NCBI GenBank assembly: GCA_942493125.1
Contig: OW818667.1
Span: 3,472,001-3,536,000, forward strand
DNA from: Fusibacter_C sp942493125
GTDB taxonomy: Bacteria > Bacillota > Clostridia > Peptostreptococcales > Acidaminobacteraceae
DNA: 64,000 nt
Direction of reading: 5' to 3'
The notes below the pieces were generated by a model. It saw only the letters and a list, made by a program, of their open reading frames with translations. It ran no database searches and was not told the origin of the DNA. Shown one piece after another: positions 52,067 to 59,665 of the stretch. The stretch's first letter is position 1; every line of letters begins with the position of its first letter. Position numbers and translations under genes: made by a program.

Positions 52067-52893
52067 ATGAGCAGTGAAGTTAAAGCATTTTATGATGATT
52101 ATGGAATAAAAGAGTGGAACAGACTGGATGAAAATGCTTATAGTAAAATAAATTATTTATTACATATGCATTTTATAAAAGAGCATCTTGAGCCAGGGAT
52201 GAAAGTGCTGGATGCGGGCTGTGGTACTGGGCGGTTTAGTATTGAATTTGCTAAACTGGGTTGTGAAGTGACACTGTTTGACATTTCAGAAGAGCAGCTC
52301 AGAATTGCGAATAACAAAATCGAAGAGGCAAATGTCAAAAACAATATTGATGGCATTATTCAAGGGGACCTTAATGAAAAAATGAAGTTTCCTGATGAGC
52401 ATTTCGACGTTGTTGTTTGCTATGGCGCACCATTATCATACATTCTTGAAAAACGAGATGATGTGATAAAAGAGTTTAATAGAATTTTGAAGCCAAGTGG
52501 GAAGCTATTTGTTAGTGTAAACAACAAGGGGGGATTTTTAAGATGCTGATCGGAAGACAAATGACAGCTTTTTTTAGCGATCCTGACTACTGGTATATAG
52601 ATCAAGTCATTGAAAGTGGCGATTTACCAAGACATGAAAAGGTAGATCATCCAGCAAGACATTTTTTTGAGGCGAAGGAATTAAGAGCATTATTGGACAA
52701 CAATGGGTTTAGTGCTGTGAAACTAGGTGGAAGTCCATGTATATCATGTGGTCATCAAGCGAATCTTGATGAGATTAGTAAAAATAATGAGGCTTTAAAA
52801 ACAATTATAAATATTGAATTGGAAACCTATACAAAAGACACAATGGTTGATAATGGAGAATTTTTGTTGGCGATGGGGAGAAAATCAACTTGA
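52067..52893 (+). pseudogene. Frameshifted SAM-dependent methyltransferase
   Basis: The first frame (from ATG 52067, AAGGAG upstream) holds motif I VLDAGCGTGRFSIEFA and ends at NNKGGFLRC with a stop near 52549. The second frame (to 52893) continues in register with the C-terminal lid of such enzymes (AFFSDPDYWYIDQVI, ending NGEFLLAMGRKS). The break falls at a run of G then T (about 52528-52537), either a real indel or a sequencing slip. Confidence 0.75.
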
Positions 52894-53189
52894 TGTTAAA
52901 GAGTAACGGAGGTTTGACTTTACTGGAATGTAGGAAATATGTCTCGCAGCAAATAGAGAGTCAAATATGGGGAAGTTCATATGTAGACGAGTTAGCATTA
53001 TTTATTGCTGAGAATCACCCTGAAATAAAAGGTTTTAACCGAAGAGGCATTTATAGAATGAAACAATTCTATGAAACATACAATGAAAATGAATTTGTGT
53101 CAACACTGTTGACACAAATCGATATTTTTTCAGGACCTGAATTGGATCAAACCTATCCAGATGGAAATATAGTATCAATAATCGATTGA
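52890..53189 (+). CDS. Truncated YhcG-type (DUF1016 N-terminal) protein, 99 aa
   Basis: LLECRKYVSQQIESQIWGSS and GFNRRGIYRMKQFYETY are the N-terminal helical domain of YhcG-like PD-(D/E)XK nucleases. The nuclease half is missing. Overlaps the previous stop (ATGA-type). Likely a remnant or regulatory fragment. Confidence 0.7.
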   Translation: MMLKSNGGLTLLECRKYVSQQIESQIWGSSYVDELALFIAENHPEIKGFNRRGIYRMKQFYETYNENEFVSTLLTQIDIFSGPELDQTYPDGNIVSIID

Positions 53190-53216
53190 TTAGATTAACT
53201 CCAGAAAGGACCAAAC

Positions 53217-53801
53217 ATGAGCACAGATACAAACAAAATTCTTGAGACTGAACGAAAGACCGTAGTTATTGAACCAGTTATTCTGATCGAAGGGCACAGA
53301 ATTTTGGATATTGGAGGCGGGGGAGAGGGTGTTATATCTTCAATCTATAAAGACAAAGTTGTGGCTATAGACATTAGGTCGGATGAGTTAGAAGAAATCA
53401 GTGATCCAAGTTCTTTAAAAATTGTAATGGATGCGACTCAACTTGCATTTATTGATAACCAATTTGAAAGAGCAACTGCGTTCTTTTCATTTATGTATAT
53501 GACTGCGTCAGAAATCATTAAAGTCATAGAGGAAGTCCATAGAGTGCTTAAATCTGGTGGCACTTTTGAAATATGGGATATAGAGATGCCTTCAATAAAT
53601 GATGTCGAGGCAGACATTTTTATTGCACAATTGGAGATTAAAGCTAATGAGCATTCATTTTCGACTGGTTATGGTGTGAGAATTAAAGAAGAACAACAGA
53701 CGATGCATCGGCTATACTCATTACTCGTAGATTGTGGCTTTAAACTAACAAAATCAGTACTTCATGAAAATGGAACGTTCTATATTGAGGCAAAAAAGTA
53801 A
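53217..53801 (+). CDS. Class I SAM-dependent methyltransferase, 194 aa (paralogue of 5210)
   Basis: Motif I LDIGGGGEGVISSIY and VVAIDIRSDELEE, with MDATQLAFIDNQFERATAFF; nearly identical in plan to the cassette methyltransferase at 5210, with most residues conserved. No attC-like site flanks this copy. AGAAAGGACC precedes the ATG. Confidence 0.87.
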   Translation: MSTDTNKILETERKTVVIEPVILIEGHRILDIGGGGEGVISSIYKDKVVAIDIRSDELEEISDPSSLKIVMDATQLAFIDNQFERATAFFSFMYMTASEIIKVIEEVHRVLKSGGTFEIWDIEMPSINDVEADIFIAQLEIKANEHSFSTGYGVRIKEEQQTMHRLYSLLVDCGFKLTKSVLHENGTFYIEAKK

Positions 53802-53904
53802 AAGACTGGATCCAGACGGACACAAACTAGAGCTTCATTATAATACTTTGGAAGATCGATTAAACTGGGCAATAGATAACAATTGGTCGTTGTTTGGAAG
53901 ATAG
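53800..53904 (+). pseudogene. C-terminal fragment of a fosfomycin-resistance-like VOC protein
   Basis: In a frame behind the methyltransferase stop, about 30 residues begin RLDPDGHKLELHYNTLEDRL and run to a TAG at 53902. DPDGHxxELHxxTLxxRL is the closing segment of FosB/FosX-type VOC enzymes, with the metal-binding Glu. The rest of the gene is absent; the methyltransferase seems to have replaced its 5' part. Confidence 0.7.
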
Positions 53905-53940
53905 CACATATTCAAATAAATCATTAAACTGTACGACGCA

Positions 53941-53978
53941 AAAAAAAGACTGTCTCACCTAAGTGAAACAGTCTTTTT
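53941..53978. terminator. Bidirectional intrinsic terminator
   Basis: AAAGACTGTCTCAC pairs with GTGAAACAGTCTTT around CTAA, with A on one side and T on the other. It can end transcription from both directions, between the + strand genes and the - strand peptide genes. Confidence 0.85.
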
Positions 53979-54009
53979 GCATGTCAGAAAATCAGAAGCT
54001 CTCATAGGA

Positions 54010-54135
54010 TTATCTCCTGAGCTTTTCAATTTCTAACTTACCATCTTTTGCATATTCTTTTAGCGAGTCAAATGGTTGGTAGACAATTCTACCACTTTGA
54101 TCGCTGAATATATTTTGCATTGATACGTTCATCAT
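54010..54135 (-). CDS. Short peptide gene A, 41 aa
   Basis: On the - strand, MMNVSMQNIFSDQSGRIVYQ and on to a stop at 54010. GAAAGGGGTATAATT precedes the ATG, nearly identical to the site before peptide gene B. The two share FxDxxGRxVYxPFD, so they are tandem paralogues. Function unknown; small enough to be a signalling or modified peptide, or a regulatory protein. Confidence 0.6.
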   Translation of the reverse strand: MMNVSMQNIFSDQSGRIVYQPFDSLKEYAKDGKLEIEKLRR

Positions 54136-54205
54136 AATTATACCCCTTTCACATGATGGGACCATAAACCAATTGTGGTGCCATCTTTACCAAAACCCAG
54201 ATCAA

Positions 54206-54331
54206 TTATCTGGTGAATCTTACATAGTCTGATTTGTCGTTTTTCGAATGTTTTTCAAAGACATCAAATGGTTTGTAAACAACCCTACCATTGATATCGT
54301 TAAATACATACAACATATTTACCATCATCAT
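54206..54331 (-). CDS. Short peptide gene B, 41 aa (paralogue of gene A)
   Basis: - strand MMMVNMLYVFNDINGRVVYK and on to a stop at 54206. Same ribosome binding site context as gene A and a shared GRVVYxPFD core, then a charged tail ending RFTR. Identical length to A. Probably co-transcribed with C, beyond its terminator. Confidence 0.6.
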   Translation of the reverse strand: MMMVNMLYVFNDINGRVVYKPFDVFEKHSKNDKSDYVRFTR

Positions 54332-54370
54332 AATTTTACCCCTTTCGCAAACTCCCCCGCGTATAGGCAC

Positions 54371-54402
54371 AAAAAAACGGCGTATGCATATGCATACACC
54401 GT
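54371..54402 (-). terminator. Terminator after peptide gene C (- strand)
   Basis: Read on the - strand, ACGGTGTATGCA and TGCATACGCCGT form a strong stem with the palindrome ATGCATATGCAT at its tip, followed by seven T. Confidence 0.8.
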
Positions 54403-54441
54403 CGTTGCTCGATTAAAATCACTTAAGTTTTACAATGTAAA

Positions 54442-54537
54442 CTACAGCGCTTCACCCGTACACGGAGTGTTATGACACAATGTCATTTCAAATTTAAATC
54501 CATCAAATTTAGTTGTAACAGTAGTAGTAATAAACAT
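54442..54537 (-). CDS. Short Cys-containing peptide gene C, 31 aa
   Basis: - strand ATG with a near-perfect AAAGGAGG 8 bases upstream, its own promoter and its own terminator, so very likely expressed. The product starts MFITTTVTTKFDGFKFEM and ends TLCHNTPCTGEAL, a CxxxxC tail after a Thr-rich head. This form resembles leader-plus-core RiPP or pheromone precursors, but no modification enzyme is adjacent. Function unknown. Confidence 0.7.
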   Translation of the reverse strand: MFITTTVTTKFDGFKFEMTLCHNTPCTGEAL

Positions 54538-54568
54538 TTGCCTAACCTCCTTTTAATTTATTTAATTC

Positions 54569-54598
54569 ATCTTAGCACGATTGACAAATCATAGTCAA
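54569..54598 (-). promoter_or_regulatory. - strand promoter of peptide gene C
   Basis: On the - strand, TTGACT (54598-54593), an 18-base spacer, and TAAGAT (54574-54569). TTGAC ... GTCAA forms an inverted repeat over the -35, a likely operator. Confidence 0.65.
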
Positions 54599-54828
54599 TC
54601 AATTCATGAAGTTGTCATGAATTTGTAATGTGGTTGTAATGATTGTTTTAATATAACAAAGGATTGTTTTGCGCGAAGATGATAGTAACAATCAATAATT
54701 GGGTATTACTAAATAAGTGTACTTTATTTCAAAAGATTCAGATTCAGTGCTCCTTTTATGGCTTGATAAGGGTCATGGGGCATCATTTGTTAATAAATAA
54801 AGAAATGTATTAAATGAGGAGGCTACAT

Positions 54829-55662
54829 ATGAAGTGGAAGGGAAGAACAAGAAGTTCCAATGTTCAAGATAGAAGAGGTATGGGCGGCGTAGCTGGTGGC
54901 TTGGGTGGTATTGGTATCGTTATTGTGATCATATATACCCTACTTGGAGGCAATCCTGGGGATATCATGCCAAACTTAGATGGCGGACAGTCTAATGCAC
55001 CTTATGTAGCCACTCAGGAAGAAGAAGAGCTTGCAGCGTTTGTTTCAGTCGTGTTAGCTGATACAGAGGTCATTTGGTCAGAAATTTTTGCTGAGCAGAA
55101 TCTTCAATATAATGAACCTACCCTTATCCTTTTCTCTGGAAGCGTCGAGTCGGCATGTGGGGTGGCTGGTTCATCCACTGGTCCTTTTTATTGTCCTGGT
55201 GATAACAACGTCTACATAGATTTACAGTTCTACCAAGAGCTTAAAGATAAGTTTGACGCACCGGGAGATTTTGCTATGGCCTATGTTGTCGCTCACGAAG
55301 TTGGCCACCACGTTCAAAATGAACTAGGCGTTATGGCTCAAATGAATGAAATACGTGGAAAGGTTAGTCAAGAGGAATACAATGCCTATAGTGTTAGACT
55401 CGAACTTCAAGCGGATTATTTGGCAGGTGTTTGGGCGAAATATGTACAAGGTGAAAATTACTTGGAAGAAGGCGATTTGGAAGAAGCAATGAATGCGGCA
55501 AGTGCAGTGGGTGATGATAGGATTCAAATGGAAGCGCAAGGTTACGTCGTACCAGACAGTTTCACACATGGTACATCTGAACAACGGAAACGTTGGTTTT
55601 ACAAAGGCTTTGAGGCTGGAGATCTGAGTGAATGGGATACTTTTTCCGCGGATGAACTATAA
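54829..55662 (+). CDS. Neutral zinc metallopeptidase (YpfJ/KPN_02809 type), 277 aa
   Basis: Start chosen at ATG 54829 after GAGGAGG, matching the family's usual MKWxGR start. One membrane helix near residues 30-45 and the zinc motif HEVGHH with a later Glu (LQADYLAGVW). The family length fits. Probably an extracellular membrane-anchored protease; substrate unknown. Confidence 0.9.
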   Translation: MKWKGRTRSSNVQDRRGMGGVAGGLGGIGIVIVIIYTLLGGNPGDIMPNLDGGQSNAPYVATQEEEELAAFVSVVLADTEVIWSEIFAEQNLQYNEPTLILFSGSVESACGVAGSSTGPFYCPGDNNVYIDLQFYQELKDKFDAPGDFAMAYVVAHEVGHHVQNELGVMAQMNEIRGKVSQEEYNAYSVRLELQADYLAGVWAKYVQGENYLEEGDLEEAMNAASAVGDDRIQMEAQGYVVPDSFTHGTSEQRKRWFYKGFEAGDLSEWDTFSADEL

Positions 55663-55680
55663 TAAACGGAGAACAAACAT

Positions 55681-55715
55681 GAGACGGTTCGCAATGATTT
55701 GCGCCGTCTCTAATT
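55681..55715 (+). terminator. Intrinsic terminator after the metallopeptidase gene
   Basis: GAGACGG ... CGCAA pairs with TTGCG ... CCGTCTC, followed by TAATTTTA. The downstream gene has its own promoter. Confidence 0.8.
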
Positions 55716-55754
55716 TTATATGAACCACGGCTAATATAGTGATTTAATTATATT

Positions 55755-55815
55755 GAAATATTCCTACGTTTGTTTTCTGATATAATTATTATTGTGAAAT
55801 TAGAAAATTCAGAAA
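55755..55815 (+). promoter_or_regulatory. Extended -10 promoter and leader (copy of 39790)
   Basis: TGATATAAT at 55778-55786 and flanking GAAATATTC and TTAGAAAATTCAGAA repeat the element before 39903 with few changes. The genes behind the two copies differ, so it is a shared promoter cassette. Confidence 0.65.
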
Positions 55816-55840
55816 TTTTAATGGAGGATAGAAAAATACG

Positions 55841-56557
55841 ATGATGCAGATTGACAATGATAAAACTTCAAGGCTATATAGAGTTAGTATTCTTTATACG
55901 CTCATATTAATCATCATAGCTGCAATTGCGAATTATTTTACTTGGGATACAGTATATGAGTCAGCAATAGTGAATGCATTTTTATTAGTACTAACAATTG
56001 CTATGTGGATTGCGCTATACATACCTGTGCCTGTATTAATGATTAAGGCAGACTGGAAGATCAGCGATTTTGGATTTGTTATCAATAAGAGTACTTTTAT
56101 TGCTTCGTTAGCAGTAGGAGCACTTATGTTTATCAGGTTAGGATGGACTTTTAGATTTGACTTAATACAATACACAATTATTGAAGCATTTGCACGTGTT
56201 GGGGAGGAACTTTTTTTTAGAGGTTTCATATTTACACTCGCACTCAAACTGCTTAAGGGAAAAGAAAATTCTGTTCTTTGGGCTATTCTAATATCAAGCG
56301 TTTTATTTGCGATTGTACATACACAAACATTTTTACCAAGTAACCATCTCACAATGATCGATATCTTTATAAGTGGACTCATCATGGTTATCATACGCTA
56401 TTTCACTGGGTCTATATTACCTGGTATCATAACGCATCTTGCAGGGAATGCTGGTGTTTTAGGTATGGTATTTGGCATTCTGATATATTGCATCGTAATA
56501 ATCGTTGTACGAGTAAGTCGTAAGAAGAGTGAGATGAACATTGAACCTTGTGAATGA
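55841..56557 (+). CDS. CPBP family intramembrane metalloprotease, 238 aa
   Basis: Six to seven hydrophobic segments. Catalytic motifs are present: GEELFFRG (EExxxR), VHTQTF (His), and ITHLAGN at the end. Such Abi-type proteases process peptides or give bacteriocin immunity. Preceded by GGAGGAT and the repeated promoter. Confidence 0.9.
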   Translation: MMQIDNDKTSRLYRVSILYTLILIIIAAIANYFTWDTVYESAIVNAFLLVLTIAMWIALYIPVPVLMIKADWKISDFGFVINKSTFIASLAVGALMFIRLGWTFRFDLIQYTIIEAFARVGEELFFRGFIFTLALKLLKGKENSVLWAILISSVLFAIVHTQTFLPSNHLTMIDIFISGLIMVIIRYFTGSILPGIITHLAGNAGVLGMVFGILIYCIVIIVVRVSRKKSEMNIEPCE

Positions 56558-56668
56558 AGGAGAGCAAAATATGATTTCGATGATCTGGCAAATAATTACT
56601 ACAGCATGCCAACCATTGAATCTATAAAGAAAGATATACATTCTTTAGGTTATATATCAGGAGGTAAA

Positions 56669-57076
56669 ATGAAGAAATATTTAGCCATTTTCCTAACAAT
56701 TCTCACCCTTCAAATATTTGTTGGATGTGAGAAAGAACAAGAGACACTCGAAAGAATCGTAGAACATATCAACATTCTTGAGGAAGAACTACCTAATGAA
56801 GATAAGGAGTATCTTGCGAATAATCTGCTTGATATAAAAACTGGAGAGGTTCCATTACTTGAAAATGGAGAACTTCCAACAAGTCCGGCAGACTATGCAT
56901 TTTGGTTTAATCGTGACGGTAAACTTAATGATTCACATGAATTCATTTCACAACAGTATCTCTTTCTCTCAAGAGAACTGGTCATGAAACATACAGACGG
57001 AAAACTCATAGGACAGTATTTTGTGGACGAGAATTTCAATGTCTATTATTTTGGTGGAAGAGGCAGGGAGAATTAA
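56669..57076 (+). CDS. Lipoprotein, 135 aa
   Basis: Start chosen at ATG 56669 after TCAGGAGG. Lipobox FVGC near residue 19. The mature part is acidic with a likely helical front and beta-rich end (GQYFVDENFNVYYFGG). No family recognised. Confidence 0.77.
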   Translation: MKKYLAIFLTILTLQIFVGCEKEQETLERIVEHINILEEELPNEDKEYLANNLLDIKTGEVPLLENGELPTSPADYAFWFNRDGKLNDSHEFISQQYLFLSRELVMKHTDGKLIGQYFVDENFNVYYFGGRGREN

Positions 57077-57217
57077 CTTTCTTTGTATTCACAAGCAGAG
57101 CCTATTTATAAGCATTTTTTAATGATGTCTTAAGAATCATTTGTTAGAATTAAAACAATTAAACTGGATGGCTTTGCTATTATTGCCATTACAATCAAAT
57201 CTTTGAGGGGGATAATC

Positions 57218-57766
57218 ATGAAATGGTGTCTGTCATGTAAATTAGAATATGAAGATTATGCTGAAAAATGTACGGATTGTGGTGCTATGCTCATATCTGA
57301 AATGGACTACAACTTACATACTAAGCCTAAGCATAATGCATACAATCCTGAAGAACTCAATTTAGCTGTAGTTTATGAATCAACGCTTGAAAGTGATATA
57401 CTACATGTCGCTGAATTGTTGAAAGACAATGGAATTGATTCCGAGATTAAGACACACGGAATGGGTTCTTATCTACAAATCTACAGTGGCGTCAATTACC
57501 TTGGAACATCAATTTGTGTTAAAGAGGATGATGCAGAAGCTGCGAAAGCGATCATTGAAAATTTATGGGGTGAATCTAATCCTGATGCTCAGCTAGACGT
57601 GGATCTGGATTTTGTATCTGATGATGAGGATGATGCGTCAAGTATGGAAGATTACAGACACGAATATAATAAGTCCCTCAATCGAAAAAGGACTTTCTTA
57701 AAACTATTCCTATTAATAATATTCGGCACAGCCATAGTGATACAGTTATTGTCTATCTTGAGCTGA
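57218..57766 (+). CDS. Zinc-ribbon / DUF2007-type membrane protein, 182 aa
   Basis: Start chosen at ATG 57218 after GAGGGGG. Zinc-ribbon CLSC ... CTDC at the front, then a DUF2007-like domain (LAVVYESTLESDILHVAELL, ICVKEDDAEAAKAII), an acidic linker and a final membrane helix. DUF2007 is a small signal-transduction-like fold. Confidence 0.82.
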   Translation: MKWCLSCKLEYEDYAEKCTDCGAMLISEMDYNLHTKPKHNAYNPEELNLAVVYESTLESDILHVAELLKDNGIDSEIKTHGMGSYLQIYSGVNYLGTSICVKEDDAEAAKAIIENLWGESNPDAQLDVDLDFVSDDEDDASSMEDYRHEYNKSLNRKRTFLKLFLLIIFGTAIVIQLLSILS

Positions 57767-57806
57767 TATTGGATATTAAAATTTAATAATATTGCGAGGT
57801 TATGAA

Positions 57807-58445
57807 ATGGTAAAAATATTGACGAGTGGGTTCTCAGAAGGATTCCCAGAAGCGTTTATCAATGTATTGAAAACATATATTCAATCAGGTTCGAACTTTG
57901 TGTTTGTCGCTTCCGAATTTGAAAATATATATGAGAGAACGGATTGGTATTGCGAGCAGTTCATAAAGATGTTTTCTGATTGTGGGATTATTTTTGATCA
58001 TGTTAAGGTTATTGATAACAGGACTTCAAAAGAATCGGCTCAAATAGCAGTTAGAAATGCAGATGTAATTTGGCTCGCTGGGGGTGATACGCCGACCCAG
58101 TTTGCTTATATAGAATCCTATGGACTGATACCGTGCTTAAGAGAACATAATGGGGTGATTATTGGAATGAGTGCCGGATCGATCAACATGGCAAAGACTG
58201 CGGTCTGTACTTTAACTTGTGAACATAGTGAGCTGGTGATTTATGACGCTCTGGGACTTGTTGATTTCTCAGTTGAACCCCATCTGGATAAAAGCAATAT
58301 AGCAGAGGAGTTGCTTTTGCTTTCGGAAAAATACCCGTTATACGGGATTTGTGATGATGGTGCGATCGTATGCACAGAAAAAGAAACACTGTATATTGGT
58401 GATGTATTTTTAATTGACAATAGGCATGTCACTCAATTACGATAA
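57807..58445 (+). CDS. Cyanophycinase/S51-like serine peptidase, 212 aa
   Basis: Start chosen at ATG 57807 after GCGAGG. The nucleophile elbow GMSAGSINMA and the Rossmann-like order (IWLAGGDTPTQF, GVIIGMSAG, YGICDDGAIV) match peptidase family S51 (PepE, cyanophycinase). It would cleave Asp-containing peptides. Confidence 0.87.
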   Translation: MVKILTSGFSEGFPEAFINVLKTYIQSGSNFVFVASEFENIYERTDWYCEQFIKMFSDCGIIFDHVKVIDNRTSKESAQIAVRNADVIWLAGGDTPTQFAYIESYGLIPCLREHNGVIIGMSAGSINMAKTAVCTLTCEHSELVIYDALGLVDFSVEPHLDKSNIAEELLLLSEKYPLYGICDDGAIVCTEKETLYIGDVFLIDNRHVTQLR

Positions 58446-58477
58446 TCGTTTATAAAAAGAACAAAGGAGCTCAAAAC

Positions 58478-58939
58478 ATGAACATATACGAGTATCAAAG
58501 ACTGGTAGGCAAAATTGACGACGTACCAGAACTTAAAGACGCATTTATAGCGATTTATGACGCCAAAAGTCATAAAGAAATCGTTCAGTTTTGTTTGTTG
58601 CTTGGGCAACATCTTATCGAACTAACGGGATTTACGCCAGTAGATGAGATCACTGCGTCATTTGAAGCAATGAATAGATGGCTGGATGGCAAGGTCAATT
58701 ATCACGAAGCGAGAAACTTGAGTTTACAGATCAGCAGGATTGCTCGCGATGAGAAAGATATTGTCAAAGTGAGATTTCTCAGAACAATAGCACAGATCGC
58801 CGCGAGTCCTCATGTGAAATATCATGGTTTGTGGGCCACAGATTTTGCTGTCACACTGATAAACAGGATGCATCCAGGTGATATGGATGCTGTCAGACGT
58901 GAAAGAGAAAAGCATATCGAACTATTACAAAGCGTATAA
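58478..58939 (+). CDS. Imm5-like immunity protein, 153 aa
   Basis: All-helical, with EAMNRWLDGKVNYHEARNLSLQ, RFLRTIAQIAASPHV and GLWATDFAVTLIN like the helical Imm5 family that protects against polymorphic toxins. No toxin gene is seen nearby, so an orphan immunity gene is the inference. AAAGGAGC precedes the ATG. Confidence 0.65.
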   Translation: MNIYEYQRLVGKIDDVPELKDAFIAIYDAKSHKEIVQFCLLLGQHLIELTGFTPVDEITASFEAMNRWLDGKVNYHEARNLSLQISRIARDEKDIVKVRFLRTIAQIAASPHVKYHGLWATDFAVTLINRMHPGDMDAVRREREKHIELLQSV

Positions 58940-58971
58940 CACACGAAATCATGGAATGTAGAGGTTATGAA

Positions 58972-59631
58972 TTGAAAAATATTAAGGGCATTATATTTGA
59001 TCTAGATGGCACTTTACTCGACACACTTGAGGACTTAACCGATGCAGTCAATCATGTGATGAAGATGTTTTCACTTGAAACGAAGTCAATCGACCAAGTG
59101 AGAAGCTATGTTGGAAACGGTGTGGTCAATTTGATGGAGCAATGTGTACCAGGCGGCGAAACACACGCGAAGTTTACCGAGATATTGTACGCATTCATGC
59201 ACTATTATGAAATGAACTGCGATCACAAAACAAAACCGTATGACGGAGTATTAGCGCTCATAGAAAAACTTCACAGAGAAGGGAGACAGCTTGGAATTGT
59301 CTCGAACAAGTTCGATAGTGCGGTCAAGGAACTGAATCGCCAGTATTTTCATAGCTGGATTGACTTTGCACTGGGCGTCTCTGACGCACTTCATAGAAAA
59401 CCTGCACCGGATATGGTTTATGCTTGTATTGAGCAGATGCACCTCAAGCCTGAAGAAGTCGTCTATATTGGAGACTCGGAAGTGGATCTGATGACCGCAC
59501 AAAATGCGGGCATCAAATGTATCAGCGTGCTATGGGGCTTTAGATCGCTAGAGGTTCTATTAGAACACGGAGCGACGCATATCGTATCAACTGTAGATGA
59601 ACTTGAAGTTGTGCTCTTTGGGGGACTATGA
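58972..59631 (+). CDS. HAD-superfamily phosphatase (phosphoglycolate phosphatase-like), 219 aa
   Basis: Start chosen at TTG 58972 after AGAGG; ATG 58951 is the alternative. Motif I FDLDGTLLDT, motif II IVSNK, Lys in HRKPAPDM and motif IV YIGDSEVDLMTA are complete. Length and layout are those of Gph-type phosphatases. Confidence 0.87.
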   Translation: MKNIKGIIFDLDGTLLDTLEDLTDAVNHVMKMFSLETKSIDQVRSYVGNGVVNLMEQCVPGGETHAKFTEILYAFMHYYEMNCDHKTKPYDGVLALIEKLHREGRQLGIVSNKFDSAVKELNRQYFHSWIDFALGVSDALHRKPAPDMVYACIEQMHLKPEEVVYIGDSEVDLMTAQNAGIKCISVLWGFRSLEVLLEHGATHIVSTVDELEVVLFGGL

Positions 59632-59665
59632 TGAATCACTGTTGTACAAAACTGGAGGTAGTGTG

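Noticed and set aside
54248..54475. + strand ORF across the short-peptide island
   Set aside because: It has no ribosome binding site and is antisense to better supported - strand genes and a terminator.
56571..56627. 18-codon ORF with a good ribosome binding site before the lipoprotein gene
   Set aside because: Too short and without recognisable features; could be a leader or chance.
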